Made by a program: the position numbers and the translations under genes. From positions 1 through 38,152 of the forward strand of contig JAWQRO010000485.1 in assembly GCA_033557835.1 (NCBI GenBank): a stretch of DNA of 38,152 nucleotides. The letters are read 5' to 3'. Below, piece after piece: positions 21,638 to 32,720 of this stretch. The stretch comes from Helochares maculicollis (Eukaryota > Arthropoda > Insecta > Coleoptera > Hydrophilidae). The notes under the pieces were generated by a model. The model was not told the origin of the DNA. It searched no databases and was given only the letters and a program-made list of their open reading frames with translations. Position 1 is the first letter of the stretch, and every line of letters begins with the position of its first letter.

Positions 21638-22510
21638 TTCCCATTCTTATGATATAATAATACACGGTATTAAGGAAATTTCATAAGAAAAATATGATAT
21701 TGTTTTATTTAATATTCCGCAAGAGTCTTATGCAAAAAATAACATATAATACGAGCGTGGAGTCTGGATTTGAGCAAGCTGTGGGAGTGGAATAATTGTG
21801 TGATGAATAGAAGGGGAATATACATATAATGCTATGAAATAAGTTTGCTGTCGGTGGATTAGATTAGAGATAAATTTTGCAAATGCTATCGCAAAGATTA
21901 TCGTAAGCCATGGAAGCTCTAACATAGTAATAAAGATATTCCCAAAGTATTTTTTAAAATTACACACCTCTTAGATTAAAAGATTAGTAAACATTGATGA
22001 AAATGAGCTAAAATAATGAAACAGCAACAATTTGTGGGCAGAAAATTTGTTTCTATTCTTGATATTCTTAGAAATAAAAATAGCTTCAAATTAAGCTATA
22101 AAACTTGTTTCAATAGTAATGATAACTAATTTGCGCCAAATGGTAGTGATATAGCTCTAATTGTTGTGATCAGACGAATAAACGTAGAAATACATTATCT
22201 TAACAATGGCCAAAATGAACACTAATCGTGAATAGTATTCATAACGTTAGACTGCCTATTTACTTGGTACAGGCAGTCAAGCTTGAAACAGGAATAACAA
22301 TCGTAGGAATATATAGCGTTAATGAGCAAGCAAACACTAACATTAAAAACGCATTTTACTAAAGACTAAAAAAATAATATCAATACGATAGGTGATGCCG
22401 AATAAACAATACTGTTTTCCAAAACATACTTTTTATTGTCAAAATAAAATGGTTAATAAATTATTCAGCTACATTAATTGTAATTGCATAAAGATCTCAG
22501 TTGCTAATTA
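21638..22510. other. AT-rich stretch without recognisable features
   Basis: Nothing identifiable on either strand. Confidence 0.5.
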
Positions 22511-22513
22511 TAC

Positions 22514-22537
22514 TGCTGTGATCAAAAAGTAAGGTGA
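22514..22537 (+). repeat. Left terminal inverted repeat of the deleted mariner
   Basis: TGTGATCAAAAAGTAAGG followed by TGAA matches the complement of 23301-23320. Confidence 0.88.
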
Positions 22538-22582
22538 ATTTGTTAAAAAATGTAAATTCTTTATTTTTATTTTCAAATCAAT

Positions 22583-23132
22583 TTATTCCCCTTCAAAGTA
22601 ATCCCCATCCGATAAAACGCACTTTTCTCAACGCTTTTTCCAGTCCTCGAAACAGTCGGAATAGTATTTCTCCGATATAGCATGCAAGACTTTCTTCGAT
22701 TCGCTTTTTATCTCCTCAATTGTATCAAAACGGTATCCTCACATTGGGTGTTTGAGTTTTCTGAATAGCCACAAGTTGCTCGGAGCCAAATCAGGTGAAT
22801 ACAGGATTTGTGGAACGATATGAGTCGAGTTTTTGGCAAAAAATGATAATATAACACTATCAGCGAATTATCTAATTGTCAATCGACGATTTTGAAGCAC
22901 TAAGTCTTTGATTTTTGGACGTGGTACTCGTCGGTAGTCGTTGATGGTCGTCCAGAGCGCGGTTCGTCTTCAACGCGTTTTCGGCCTGCTTTAAACTTGT
23001 TGTACCACTTATAATCGTTTTTGTGAGCCATAGCTTAATCACCTTCCGCAACAGTTTCAATGTACCCGCACAAGAATATTGGTTTCGTAAACAAAATTTG
23101 ATGCCAGTTCTTTGCTCAGCAAAATCACTCAT
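22583..23132 (-). pseudogene. mariner transposase, N- and C-termini only
   Basis: On the minus strand the start is MSDFAEQRTGIKFCLRNQ at 23132, the N-terminal DNA-binding helices of a mariner group related to the 10997-11998 copy. It continues through RPSTTTDE-like and LQNRRLTI-like remnants to about 22870. The next recognisable part is the C-terminus: SPDLAPSNLWLFRKLKHPM, then IEEIKSESKKVLHAISEKYY, CFEDWKK and DGDYFEGE, to a stop at 22583. The segment carrying the first two catalytic Asp residues, roughly 150 codons, is missing. The third catalytic Asp (CD in SPDLAPCD) is Asn here (22775-22777). In-frame stops and frameshifts are also present. Confidence 0.85.
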
Positions 23133-23300
23133 TGTAAATATCGAAAAATTCACTTTTGGTTGTTTGCAAAAATACGTATTACTCGGAGATAATTAAAATT
23201 TTTGACAAAAAGACGCTTAACAAATGTTATAGATAGTTCTAGAAATATAGGAAAAAAAATAACTGCCTTCCTAATGTCCAGGAGTTGTAAATGACAATTT

Positions 23301-23321
23301 CACCTTACTTTTTGATCACAG
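23301..23321 (-). repeat. Right terminal inverted repeat of the deleted mariner
   Basis: CACCTTACTTTTTGATCACA followed by G is the complement of the left repeat. A TA follows. Confidence 0.88.
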
Positions 23322-23324
23322 TAA

Positions 23325-24249
23325 TATTTCCGCTTGCTTATATGGATGCGTCTATTTTCGGTCTGTAGCCTGTATACGTGCATTCTAATATACTAATAAA
23401 TTACGGCCAAAATTAGTAAATGATGCTCCAATATAGGTTTTTAATAATTTGTTATTTGGATGTTTAGATTTACCAGCGAACCTAAGCTACCTTCCATACT
23501 TAAAAAGTCAAAAGGATTTGAAAGTGGGCATCTGAGAGGTTAGTAGCAGCTTGCACAGTTCACCTCTCTTTATCCTGGCTGCTTCGGTAAGCTCTTACTT
23601 CAAATCTTGAGCTCGTTGATTAATGTTCTTGGTACCACCAATACGGTGTTTTGAGCGACATTTTATCAGCAGAGCTATTAAATCTGTATTGATATCTCCC
23701 AACGCATTTCACTTGACACGGATATCATACACAATCCATCTAGGGTGACCGAAAAATTATTTCTCTCTTGGTTTAGGCATTATGGCTGTCTCGAAATTAA
23801 TATTTCAACACCAATCGCTACATCTACCATTGCTAAAGACCGGTAGGATTTTCAAATTGGATTTAACCACAGCTGGACGTAAACTAATTAACCAAAGCAT
23901 TATTTTTATGATTTGATCAAAACTGATTAACTTACTTGAATCTCGTGGTTATTGTAATGTCGAGTTAGATCAACAGGCTGTCACAGAGGACAGAAGTTCA
24001 TTAAATCTAATACACACCCAAGGTATACTCTTCTTAATTCTCGCCGGAAAACATGTTCATAAACAAATACACTCACAGTTTACAGCGATCTTATTTCCTC
24101 TCCGCAATAAAAGCCCGCTTCATTTTTAACCTTTTGCGCAGCTGTCACAATGGCAGCAGCTTTTTATAAATTTGCTATCTGACAGTTCTTAGTATTTTTT
24201 ACAAGCGTGCAAAAGCATCCAAAGGGGAAAGCAAAAAAAGTTATAAGCG
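23325..24249. other. Stretch without a supported gene, upstream of a maT-like element
   Basis: About 23470-24000 is slightly richer in G+C, but translations on both strands are full of stops and recall no family. The last ~100 bases are probably the 5' untranslated end of the transposon that follows; I could not find its inverted repeat. Confidence 0.4.
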
Positions 24250-25282
24250 ATGGAATTCAAACCTAATAGTGTGATTGCTTTATATTTATCTGGAAAATCA
24301 CAAGCAGCGATTGTTCGTGATCTCAAACACCTCAAAGTGAATAAAATGTTTGTTTATCGCACCATAACTCGTTATAATGATAATGACAGCATCGCAAAAC
24401 GCCATGGAGGGGGTCATCAAAAAACTGCAACGTCATCTGAGATGGTTCGAAAAGTGAAGAAGCGACTTGAGCGAAATCCACGACGAATTGCCAATCAAAT
24501 GGCTAAAGAACTGAAAATATCTAATCGCAGCATCCGACGCATATTGAAAAATAAGCTCAAGGTCAAGCTTTACAAGTTCCAAAAGGCGCATGATCTTACA
24601 CCAAAGCAGCAACAAGTTAGACTTGAGAGAGCGAAGGACTTGCTTTGCTTGGACGAAAGCGGTCAATTTCCAAACATCGTGTTTTCGAACGAGAAAAATT
24701 GACCAATTGAGCAATTTGTAAACTCTCAAAACGATAGGGTTTACTTTAGCGAACGTTCATCCGAGAATTTGAGCCATAGGCTGGTCATCAGAAAGCAGCA
24801 CCCGCCACAAATAATGGTTTGGGCCGCTGTAACCGCGGATGGGCGCTCTCCAATCGTTTTCTTTGAGCGTGACATCAAAGTAAAGGCGAAATATTATCGG
24901 GAAAACGTTCTGGAGGCTGCTTTGAAGCTTTGGGCAGACAAACATTTCGGTCGCAGACTATGGACGTTTCAACAAGACTCGGCACCATCTCACAAAGCGC
25001 GATTAAACCAAGAATAGCTGAAAAACAATGTTCCGAACTTTATTTCGACCATACAATGGCTCTCGAATTCACCAGACGCGAATCCAATGGATTGTTCTCT
25101 ATGGGCCATTTTGGAGAGCAATGTCCGAGTTAAAAAATACACCAGTCGAGACGCTGAAGAAAGCCATTGTCTGAGAGTGGGCCAAAATACCGGCAAATTA
25201 CATTTGGGCAGCTTGCGATTCGTTTTTTGACCGTCTCAAAGCCCTAGTCAATGCAAAAGGTGGTCATGTCGAAACTAAATAA
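24250..25282 (+). pseudogene. maT-like (DD37D) transposase pseudogene, well preserved
   Basis: A Tc1/mariner-superfamily transposase relic of 344 codons, the normal length for maT/DD37D enzymes. It starts MEFKPNSVIALYLSGKSQ at 24250, a helix-turn-helix with SQAAIVRDL and FVYRTITRYNDNDSIAKRHG. A second one contains RNPRRIANQMAKELKISNRS. The first catalytic motif reads VFSNEKN, with Asn (24688-24690) where Asp is required. Next come QIMVWAAVTADGRSPIVFFE, then QQDSAPSHKA with the second Asp at 24976 and SPDANPMD with the third at 25090; 37 residues separate them. The C-terminus is IWAACDSFFDRLKALVNAKG, ending at TAA 25280-25282. The damage is light: stops at 24700 (TGA), 25015 (TAG) and 25172 (TGA), and one small frameshift near 25150. 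Terminal inverted repeats were not found. Confidence 0.88.
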
Positions 25283-26214
25283 ATTTATTCTGAATTGTTG
25301 ATTATTTTCACACATTCTGTACTTTAAAATAAATAAAAATACTTTTTTAAACCGAATATATGGCCTATTCAATACGATACACATCGAGTGCCCAAACCTG
25401 TATATAACCGCAAAGAGCAGCCGAAAACCAGTAAAGATCAAATGATATAAAACAAATTTTGCTTCCAAATGCTTGACGTTCATAACTGTTGAAAGTTGCT
25501 TGTGCAGAAAGTACGTAGTTGTGAAAAATACTATGAATTTTTGCGAACTGTTCTATTGAGCGTCGTAAACATCTGGTGCCAGAAATTTGAAACTTACGTT
25601 GTAGGAAACAAAACAAAGAAAAGTATAAGAGCTAATATGAAAGTAAGGAAGCGGAGGAATGCTATCCATGAGTTTCTTCAAATGATCACAAATCTAGGCA
25701 ACGGTACAAAAAGATCTATTACGATCTGAAGGTCTACTTAAAGAAGAGTTGCTGTCAGGTCTTAAAACTGAGGAATAGGAAGAGATAGACATGCTTAAGG
25801 ATGTAAAAAAAATTGTTTCCACTTTGTATCTGCAGACTTAGTGATGAGAAAATATATCGCAGTAGAATTATATATGTGATATGGACATGTAGGAGTTTTG
25901 TTTAGATACGAAATAGAAGGCGTTGCAGCTAGATACCTAATACTATCATATCACCATGGATAGGAACTTTTAGTAGCTCACATATGCTTAACTAGAATAT
26001 ACTTCCGGAAGCACATCATCTATAACCAGAGAAAACCTAGACATGAGAAACGTCTTCTACCTAATTGAAATAGTTAGTAGCAAGAGAATGACAATGAGCT
26101 AATTGGTGACCTACCTTCGAAGCTACATCTGATAGCACCGTGTCAAACCAAAATACAATTAAAAAGCACTTTGTAACGTGACATTTCATATAAAAATGAT
26201 AAATATTTTTAACA
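25283..26214. other. Stretch without a supported gene
   Basis: It starts with AT-rich sequence containing AATAAA-type hexamers just after the transposase stop, probably the transposon 3' end. The remaining frames (for example 25365-25616 on minus and 25496-25729 on plus) overlap each other and show no motif. Confidence 0.45.
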
Positions 26215-26230
26215 CTCTCTCTCTCTCTCT
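26215..26230. repeat. CT dinucleotide run, followed by CGCGCG
   Basis: Eight CT units followed at once by CGCGCG, a small microsatellite. Confidence 0.8.
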
Positions 26231-26284
26231 CGCGCGCTATTATACTTTATTTGTTTAGTTGTAGATTAATTATTTAAACGCTAT

Positions 26285-27140
26285 TTTGTGGCTTGATGTT
26301 TTATTAGCTCAATTTTCGGTATTCCCTCTAATATTCGTGTACTGTCTTTGGATAGCTTCAATAACATTAAAAATGCGTCCTGTCAACTTCATTTTCATTT
26401 CTGGAAATAAATAGATCACATGGTGCTAAATCATGGACATACGGCGAATGATTCAGCAAAAAGACTTGATTTCGTACCGAAAATTGACGAACAATCAATG
26501 TGTTACTCGGTGCATTATCGTGTAAGAAACACGTCATCAGAATTGCGATATTCTGGTCAAATTCAACAAATTCTTTCCATTAATCGTTGTAAAACTGACA
26601 GGTAGGAAGCACCAGTAACTGTTTGACCCTGTGAAACGAACTCATGGTGGATGATGCCTTTGCTATCGAAAAAAACAATGTACATTGTCTTACCGTTTAA
26701 GGAGCTTTTCGTGTTTTCTTGGCCTGAGATGATAGTTTTGACTTCTATTCGGCACTTTGATGTTTTGTTTTTGAGTCATATTGAAAACACCAGGTCTCGT
26801 CACCAATAACAATTGATTTGAGGAAGGTTGCACTATTATTTGCTGCTCGTACAATTCCTCTGGTATGTTCCAGTCTTATCAATGCTTGCTCTTGGGTTGG
26901 TGTGTGCGAAACAAATTTACCACAGACCTTTGTTTCATCCAAATCTTCTATAAGAATTTGTCTTATTTTCTATTTGTTAATGTTTAATGCCTCTTTCATT
27001 ATTTTCAGTGCGCCTTGAGATCGTTGGATGCAAATTTTGGCACTTTTTTAAACGAATCGGCTGTTCGAATTGTCATTGGTCTTCCCACACATTCTGTTCT
27101 CCAGTGACTGTCTGACTTCCAAAGAGCATCTATGTCATTC
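26285..27140 (-). pseudogene. mariner-like transposase relic, minus strand
   Basis: Read on the minus strand, motifs occur in family order. Helix-turn-helix remnants ALNINK and KIRQILIED lie near 26940-27000. DETKVCGKFVSHTPTQEQA follows (about 26890-26945). SIVIGDETWCFQYDSKTKHQ carries the first catalytic Asp (26799-26801). A KGIIHHEFV-like block appears in another frame (about 26630-26660). LHDNAPSNTLIVRQFS holds the second Asp (about 26525), and SPYVHDLAPCDLFI the third (about 26425). The C-terminal tail EMKMKLTGRIFNVIEAIQRQ ends near 26285. The Asp-Asp spacing is 33-34 residues, in line with a DD34D mariner. Frameshifts and stops are frequent. The SIVxGDETWxFQYD wording differs from the other mariners here, so it is a separate lineage. 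Inverted repeats were not identified. Confidence 0.8.
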
Positions 27141-27352
27141 AAAAGCCTTTGACCGAGATAAACTCTCCATACACATTTCTATGGCACTTGTGCCGGGTTT
27201 TGCGTAAAATTTAATAACAATAAAAAACAGTCATAAATGTTAACTGATTTAAATGAAAGTTTTAGGTTATGTTCATATATGTTCAAACTTCGAATGACAT
27301 AAAATTTAAACAGATCTCGCTACTGGATGCTGAGATATAGGTTCAGTCCTGA

Positions 27353-27625
27353 CATTTCATTGCCGACTTCCTTGGTGTTTTCGATGGTGTTCCTCGACTT
27401 GAGACCGAGTGCCTCCATATTCGCGATAGTGTTCAGCTTCTTGAGACCGCCTGCCTTCCCGCACTAACTCTTGACCGTCTGGATATTAACTACCTCCACG
27501 CATTACTTCTTCAGCGTCTAGATGTTAACTCCTTCCACGCACTACTTCTTGAACGTCTAAATATTAAGTGCCTTTTCGTCGGGGTTGAAGTTCTATTTAG
27601 TAGCTATAGATGTTTATTTAGCTGA
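27353..27625 (+). other. 90-codon open frame made of 13-residue repeats
   Basis: The frame runs from just after a TGA (27350-27352) to a TGA at 27623-27625 and has no Met codon. Its centre is a series of 13-residue units: VPRLETECLHIRD, one extra Ser, VQLLETACLPALT, LDRLDINYLHALL, LQRLDVNSFHALL, then LERLNIKCL before the pattern fades. The consensus is L-x-R-L-[DEN]-x-x-x-[LF]-H-A-L-L. The DNA is a 39-bp minisatellite in this stretch. The frame stays open across all units despite clear base divergence between them, which hints at past protein-level selection or a coding origin. I recognise no protein family. The last codons run into the left arm of a large hairpin. It may be an exon, a fragment of a repetitive transposon protein, or chance, since a 39-bp unit preserves frame automatically. 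Confidence 0.4.
27389..27586 (+). repeat. 39-bp minisatellite, about five diverged units
   Basis: Units start near 27389, 27431, 27470, 27509 and 27548. The best pair shares CTT-GAcCGTCTgGATaTTAAC and CCaCGCAcTACTT-type blocks with a few substitutions. A 3-bp insertion separates the first and second units. Confidence 0.75.
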
Positions 27626-27696
27626 CGATGCTACTTGTAAAATGAAGCGAAGCTGTAAAGATTAACAACTAAATAAACATCTATAGCTACTAAATA
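27594..27696. repeat. 103-bp hairpin with 28-bp perfect inverted arms
   Basis: The left arm (27594-27621) begins TATTTAGTAGCTATAGATG and the right arm (27669-27696) is its exact complement. They enclose a 47-nt loop. A spontaneous 28-bp perfect palindrome is very unlikely, so this is probably a tiny foldback element or a recent inverted duplication. No target-site duplication is obvious at its edges. Confidence 0.9.
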
Positions 27697-27756
27697 CCGT
27701 TTAAATCATAAAATTAACAGCAATCAAATAAAAACGCTATAAAAATGCAATAATTT

Positions 27757-27760
<4 letters not shown>

Positions 27761-27808
<48 letters not shown>
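27761..27808. repeat. TA dinucleotide microsatellite
   Basis: An uninterrupted AT/TA run of about 48 bp. Confidence 0.95.
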
Positions 27809-27813
<5 letters not shown>

Positions 27814-30800
27814 TGCGTATTTCATATAGCTACAGTAATTTATCTGAATTCTGAAGTCTCGCGGCAATAAAGGGACAGAAATTCATTACGTCGAAAACGT
27901 TAATAATTAATTCCATAAAATGAAAGAGAAACACGCAGATCTCTTCAGTATTTACTTTTATAACGTCTACAAAATTCTTTATTACAACAAAAACTGTGAG
28001 GACAATTTAACCCCTGCTTTGTGTTTTTTCCTATTTTTATAATCTCAATACTCATGTACTAAATAACAGTAATAAATTTCTTATGGTTATGTATCTTTTT
28101 AAAACCAGTTTTATGGCCTTGTACTTCGTTAGTTATTGATGGAGCTGAAATATTAATTGCAAATTTACTGGCTGACATATAGTAATTGGTCTAAAAATAT
28201 TAGAAAACAAAAACAGCATATAATTTGCAACAGTAATCATAAGTAACAATTTTATAGAGATTGTCACCTAATATTTACACGATACCGTTTTTATGGTTTC
28301 TCAAATGTACCATATATTTCTAGTATTTATATCCATGTACAAAAATTTTGTGTGTTCTCTTAGATTTTCATTTTGTGCAAATACTTTATTGTCATTAGAC
28401 CTCATAATTTTAATGACACATTAAGCTATTCTTATAAAGCTAAATTAAAAACCGGAGACTGAAAATATAGCAAATAAACCCTTTTTGTTCGCAAACTAAA
28501 ACATGTTTAAAACTAACAAATAATTGTACAAATTCTAAAGTTTTAGTCTGTTGGTTTCTCGTAACGATTCTTACAATAACAAATTTTGGAACTCTTAACT
28601 TTGTTTACTTAAGAAGATATAATATTATTCGAGCCACGAAGCTTGCCCATTTCCCCCCTGTATTTAAAGCGAATGTTATAGCAACAATTTTCAATAATAT
28701 TATTGAAGATGCTTTCCTCTATTTTCGCTACTCTAAAATACTGTTTATGTTACTTATAAAAAACTACGATGCTCTATCATAATGTATATTGTACTAGAAT
28801 TATGTGTTCACAATATATGCATTCATTTGAATAAAATTTGCTTTCGCTAAACTCTCTCAGGTAATTTTCTGGTTTCCTGAAATATTTTAACGCGAATGGA
28901 AAAACTATTCAAATATTTCTCCCATGTGAGTAATGCACAATTCACTTTGAAGTGAAATTGAAAATTGATTTTCCGACCTGGAAATAACTTTTATTAAGGC
29001 GTCTCCAAATGTGCACGCTAAGGCGCACCATGATAAATTGTTTAGGCCCGAGCTTACATGGCAAGCAGGGACACAGGAAGGCCTATCTAGATGGCACATA
29101 AGCACATCTATTATTTCTCATCGGGCGGGAAATGGGAACTCAAATTTCGACCGTTGGCGTTAAACTATAAACGGAAAATATAGGATATGATCAACCTCTT
29201 TGTGTCTTGAATGAAATATTGCTTGCGCTAAACTTATACTGATTTTGCTTTGTGTAGTAATCTAAACTGAGACCTGATCCAGGTAAGGAAGGGAGAAAAA
29301 AAAAGTTTGTTTTGGCCACGCTGTTGATTGTTGTATATTTCTTTTAAATAGAAACACCTGAGAGCGAATATTCATGCAATTTTGTGTATATATACAAAGA
29401 GAGCACTTTTGTATATTATTTATAAACATTTACTACATTTTTCGCTATATAAATTATTCTTGCATTAAGTGATGTATGCTTCTTATCTTAAATATTCACC
29501 TTTCTCGTTGGTGCATAAGTATATAATTTGGTAATAAACTATATAATCTGTATGGACATTATTCAATATTAGCAATAGAGAACTAGATAGTAGTAGGCCC
29601 ATAATTTAGGGGTTTTTCAATAAATTGATTAAGGGGATTTTAAATAAATTTTAATGACAGCTAGAGCAAAAGTTCAAATGCTACATTTTAACTGAAGCCT
29701 GAATTAGTAATATAACCAATTATTCGGATATATAATTTCAAAATTATTATATTGGAAAATATCAAAACATACTATCGAAAGGTTAATCCAAATCAATGCA
29801 TCAGAAAAGCAAAGAGCTAACATTTTAACCGTTCGTTTACACGTTAGAGGTGATTAATTACACTAAAATTTTTGATTTCAAAGCATCATCAGAAAATGTA
29901 ATACTTGACTAATTGAAATTAGGAGAAGTGCTCGTGTTGCTTACAGCGATTTAGAAACTTCATAGTTTTGATTCAACTTTGGTATTTCCACTAGGAGTTA
30001 ATATTCATAAAAGCATTCCTACGCTTCAGTGTTCACCAGAATTCTCCGTTTCAAAAAATTTGTCTGCACCATGATTTATTTACACAGATAATATGCACAT
30101 ACATCAACTAGCTAAATGAATTTTTGATTCAGCATGCAACTACTATTAGTTGAATTAAGCGGCTTGTGAGCCTTTACGTCGAAATTAATTGTAATATAAA
30201 ATATGCTTTTCTCGGTTCTTTTGTAAGTAAATTTCTTTTTTGGTCTGCTGTAACAACAATGTGGTTCAATAAGCTCTCGATAGACAATTGAAGCAGAGAG
30301 CTCGTTTATTGCAAATCCGTTCTTGCTTTGAAGTTATTAGGAGCATTTTCTCGTTATTTGAACGGAAAATCTCAGAATAATAAATATTTTTATGAGACCC
30401 GTTTCTTAATAATCATTATTTTTTTCAATCAATATTATGCTGAATGTGCTATATAAAAAAATATTGCACAAAAACTATGGCCATATTGTTATTTGCGTAC
30501 ATTGTAGCTCGGACGCGAGAAATGTTAAATTTAATTGCTTGGTCCAACTTCTTACATTATGTGAATTTCATTTAGTCTATTGTTATAATGCCGATTCTTC
30601 TGTTTTTGACGGAATAAAGATTTATAATCGTCATTTTCATTTCTACTAATTCTGCCACAAGAAGATATGCATCATACTTTTCACAAACAAGTTCTTTGAA
30701 CAATATAAAGTATTTACGTCAGTGAACACGTTTTGACGAATCTGCTTTAAAACATTTATACTTCTGTATAGATTTTTTTATAAACTTTTTTATTGGATAC

Positions 30801-31330
30801 TCTCATGGCCATGTTCTATTAAATTCACTACAAAGTTCGAGAAAGTCAACGCCTCTGATAAATGTTTTAAATATTTAGGAACTTTGTGAAGGTTCCTAAA
30901 AATGATCTAAGATGGTTTCCTATAACTTAAAATTTGAGAACGTGAGAACTGAGCTGCCTATTAAAGCATGAAAAATGTATTTATATATGACAGTTTTACT
31001 ACAAGTTCCATTAGGTGCAGAACTTTTAGGTGTGACGCATAGATTAGCAGGAATATTATAAAGCAGGCCTCTTTAGATATTTCACTCATGATATTTGCAT
31101 ATAGTTGTAAAAGCGTATAATTTATAAGCGACCATACAAGCGTACATCAGCGCGTTTCATTAATTTTGAGAATTCCTATAATCTTCTAGATGTACGTACT
31201 ACGCTATAAACTGTGCAATGTGTAATTGTTTGTAGAAAAGAGATGCAGAAAGCTATTTGCAGGTTCACTAGGATCGTTAAGATGCTTTTACGAAAATTAA
31301 TATTTCGTTAAATGTCACGGTGTTAAGGTT
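27809..31330. other. Long AT-rich non-coding stretch
   Basis: No supported gene or transposon. A less AT-rich block at about 28890-29170 (with GGGCGGGAAATGGGAAC near 29125) may be a conserved non-coding element. The 66- and 70-codon frames at 28905-29105 and 30437-30649 have no recognisable motifs. Confidence 0.45.
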
Positions 31331-31640
31331 GAAATGTTTGAACAGGGGTGCCAGACGTTTGTTGATTTGCCCCATCCGGTTCGGAAGGATTTGAAAGACA
31401 GCTACGCAATTCAGTTATCGTTCTGTCGAAGGGATGTCAGCGACCTAGTAGTTATATTATGTGTTTTTTAATACTGCCCAGTTTATGAACCGTAATTTAT
31501 TGCTTTAATCTAAGTCACTGGCTTGCCAGAAGTACTACGTCTAATTAAAACTGAAGAAGTAAGTATGCATCGAAACAGTTTAGAAGGAATCGTTTTTATT
31601 TTTGGTAAACGTAAAGGGAAGTTCCATTATAGTATAGCAT
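31331..31640 (+). other. Possible exon block with a strong donor
   Basis: An ATG at 31333 opens a 45-codon frame (MFEQGCQTFVDLPHPVRKDL and onward) with a balanced composition. Further on, GAAGAA|GTAAGTATG at 31553-31567 is a near-perfect 5' splice site, and the frame leading into it (LPEVLRLIKTEE) is open for 14 codons before it. These are weak independent hints of transcription on the + strand. There is no family resemblance and no proof that the two belong to one exon. Confidence 0.2.
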
Positions 31641-32035
31641 AGACAATTTGCGCATGAAGAAAATTCTAAATTCTCTGCAGATGAAAATGGTGGTGATAAG
31701 TTAAACAGCTGCAAACTTGATGGCAATGTAAATATTTCATAATCCGCCAAACACCGGTTGAGGTTATGGGTCTGTCGACAAGTAGGTAGAGCAAAAGGTT
31801 GTTTTCAGTCATACTTGTGCTCGTTGATGTCTTGTGGAGGTAGGTGTATGGATTTTATGCAAATGCAGGTGGCTTGCCTCCCGCTGGTAGTAATAGAGAC
31901 GTCAGCAAATTTGATAGATTGTAGAAGTCGGAGATCCAAAGTAGCTGGACTTCACCACCTTCATGCATTTTTGATATATTCCAGTTACGTAGACGAGGCT
32001 TTTGTTTGCTTTTTCTAACACGATAAAAACTGACA
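31641..32035. other. Stretch without a supported gene
   Basis: A plus frame of 86 codons at 31758-32018 is rich in Cys, Ser and Leu and shows no motif. I do not call it coding. Confidence 0.4.
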
Positions 32036-32115
32036 GGTAAATTTACATTTGTACGACGTCATTAATGCTCAAGATGCACTTTTGTACAGGCTACGATATC
32101 AAATGTAAATTTACC
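32036..32115. repeat. 80-bp hairpin with 16-bp perfect arms
   Basis: GGTAAATTTACATTTG at 32036-32051 is the exact complement of 32100-32115. The loop of 48 nt contains two TTTGTAC-type copies. It may be a miniature foldback element. Confidence 0.8.
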
Positions 32116-32424
32116 ATTTGTTCAAATTTCTTAACGTCTCACCCTTGAACTAGTTCATGGGTGATAATTAAATTATAGATGAATCAACACACGATTTCTT
32201 ATTACAAAAAATACCTTCGCAGGTCTTCATCTAACATAAGTAATTTTCAGTTGCTTTACCTACACTCATTTGCTGACATCTCAGAAAGTAAAAATAATCA
32301 TAAATAAACTGAACAAGAACACTGTAAGGCTGCAACTACATACACTGTTGTAAATGTTTAAGCAATTATAGTTTTTTGACTACTGGTCATGGGTATGGCT
32401 TTAGTAACAAATATTTTTTAAATT

Positions 32425-32506
32425 GTTATATATTGTTAAGTAGGTTATATATTGTTAAGTATATTATGTATTGTTAAGTATGTTATGTATTGTTAAGTAT
32501 GTTATA
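32425..32506. repeat. 19-bp tandem repeat, about four copies
   Basis: The unit GTTATGTATTGTTAAGTAT repeats at 32425, 32444, 32463 and 32482, with a partial fifth copy. Copies differ at one to three positions. Confidence 0.9.
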
Positions 32507-32720
32507 ATCACATATTGAATTCTTATCTATTGTTACATATTCTTTGCATAATCTGTCTAGACTAGTAGACCATGTAAATAATAGGTTGGAGGTCTATAAT
32601 GTAATCTTGTCCAATTAGATAAGTAGAAACTACGTTAACAAACAAAAACATGATCGGACTGAATTCCACATGATTATCCTAAAACAAACTAGCAAACCAT
32701 ATACATACCAGGCTAGAGAG

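Larger units (their letters stand above)
22511..23324 (-). mobile_element. Internally deleted mariner with intact TIRs
   Basis: A mariner derivative of about 810 bp. The left end reads CTGTGATCAAAAAGTAAGG with TGAA following (22515-22537). The right end is its complement (about 23301-23321), so the inverted repeat is at least 23 bp. TA dinucleotides flank both sides (22511-22512 and 23322-23323). The left end carries three extra bases (CTG) next to the TA. The element contains the start and end of a minus-strand transposase but not the middle, as in non-autonomous deletion derivatives that depend on transposase made elsewhere. Confidence 0.88.

Noticed and set aside
31758..32018. 86-codon plus frame
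   Set aside because: No motif and no sign of conservation; length is within chance for this composition.
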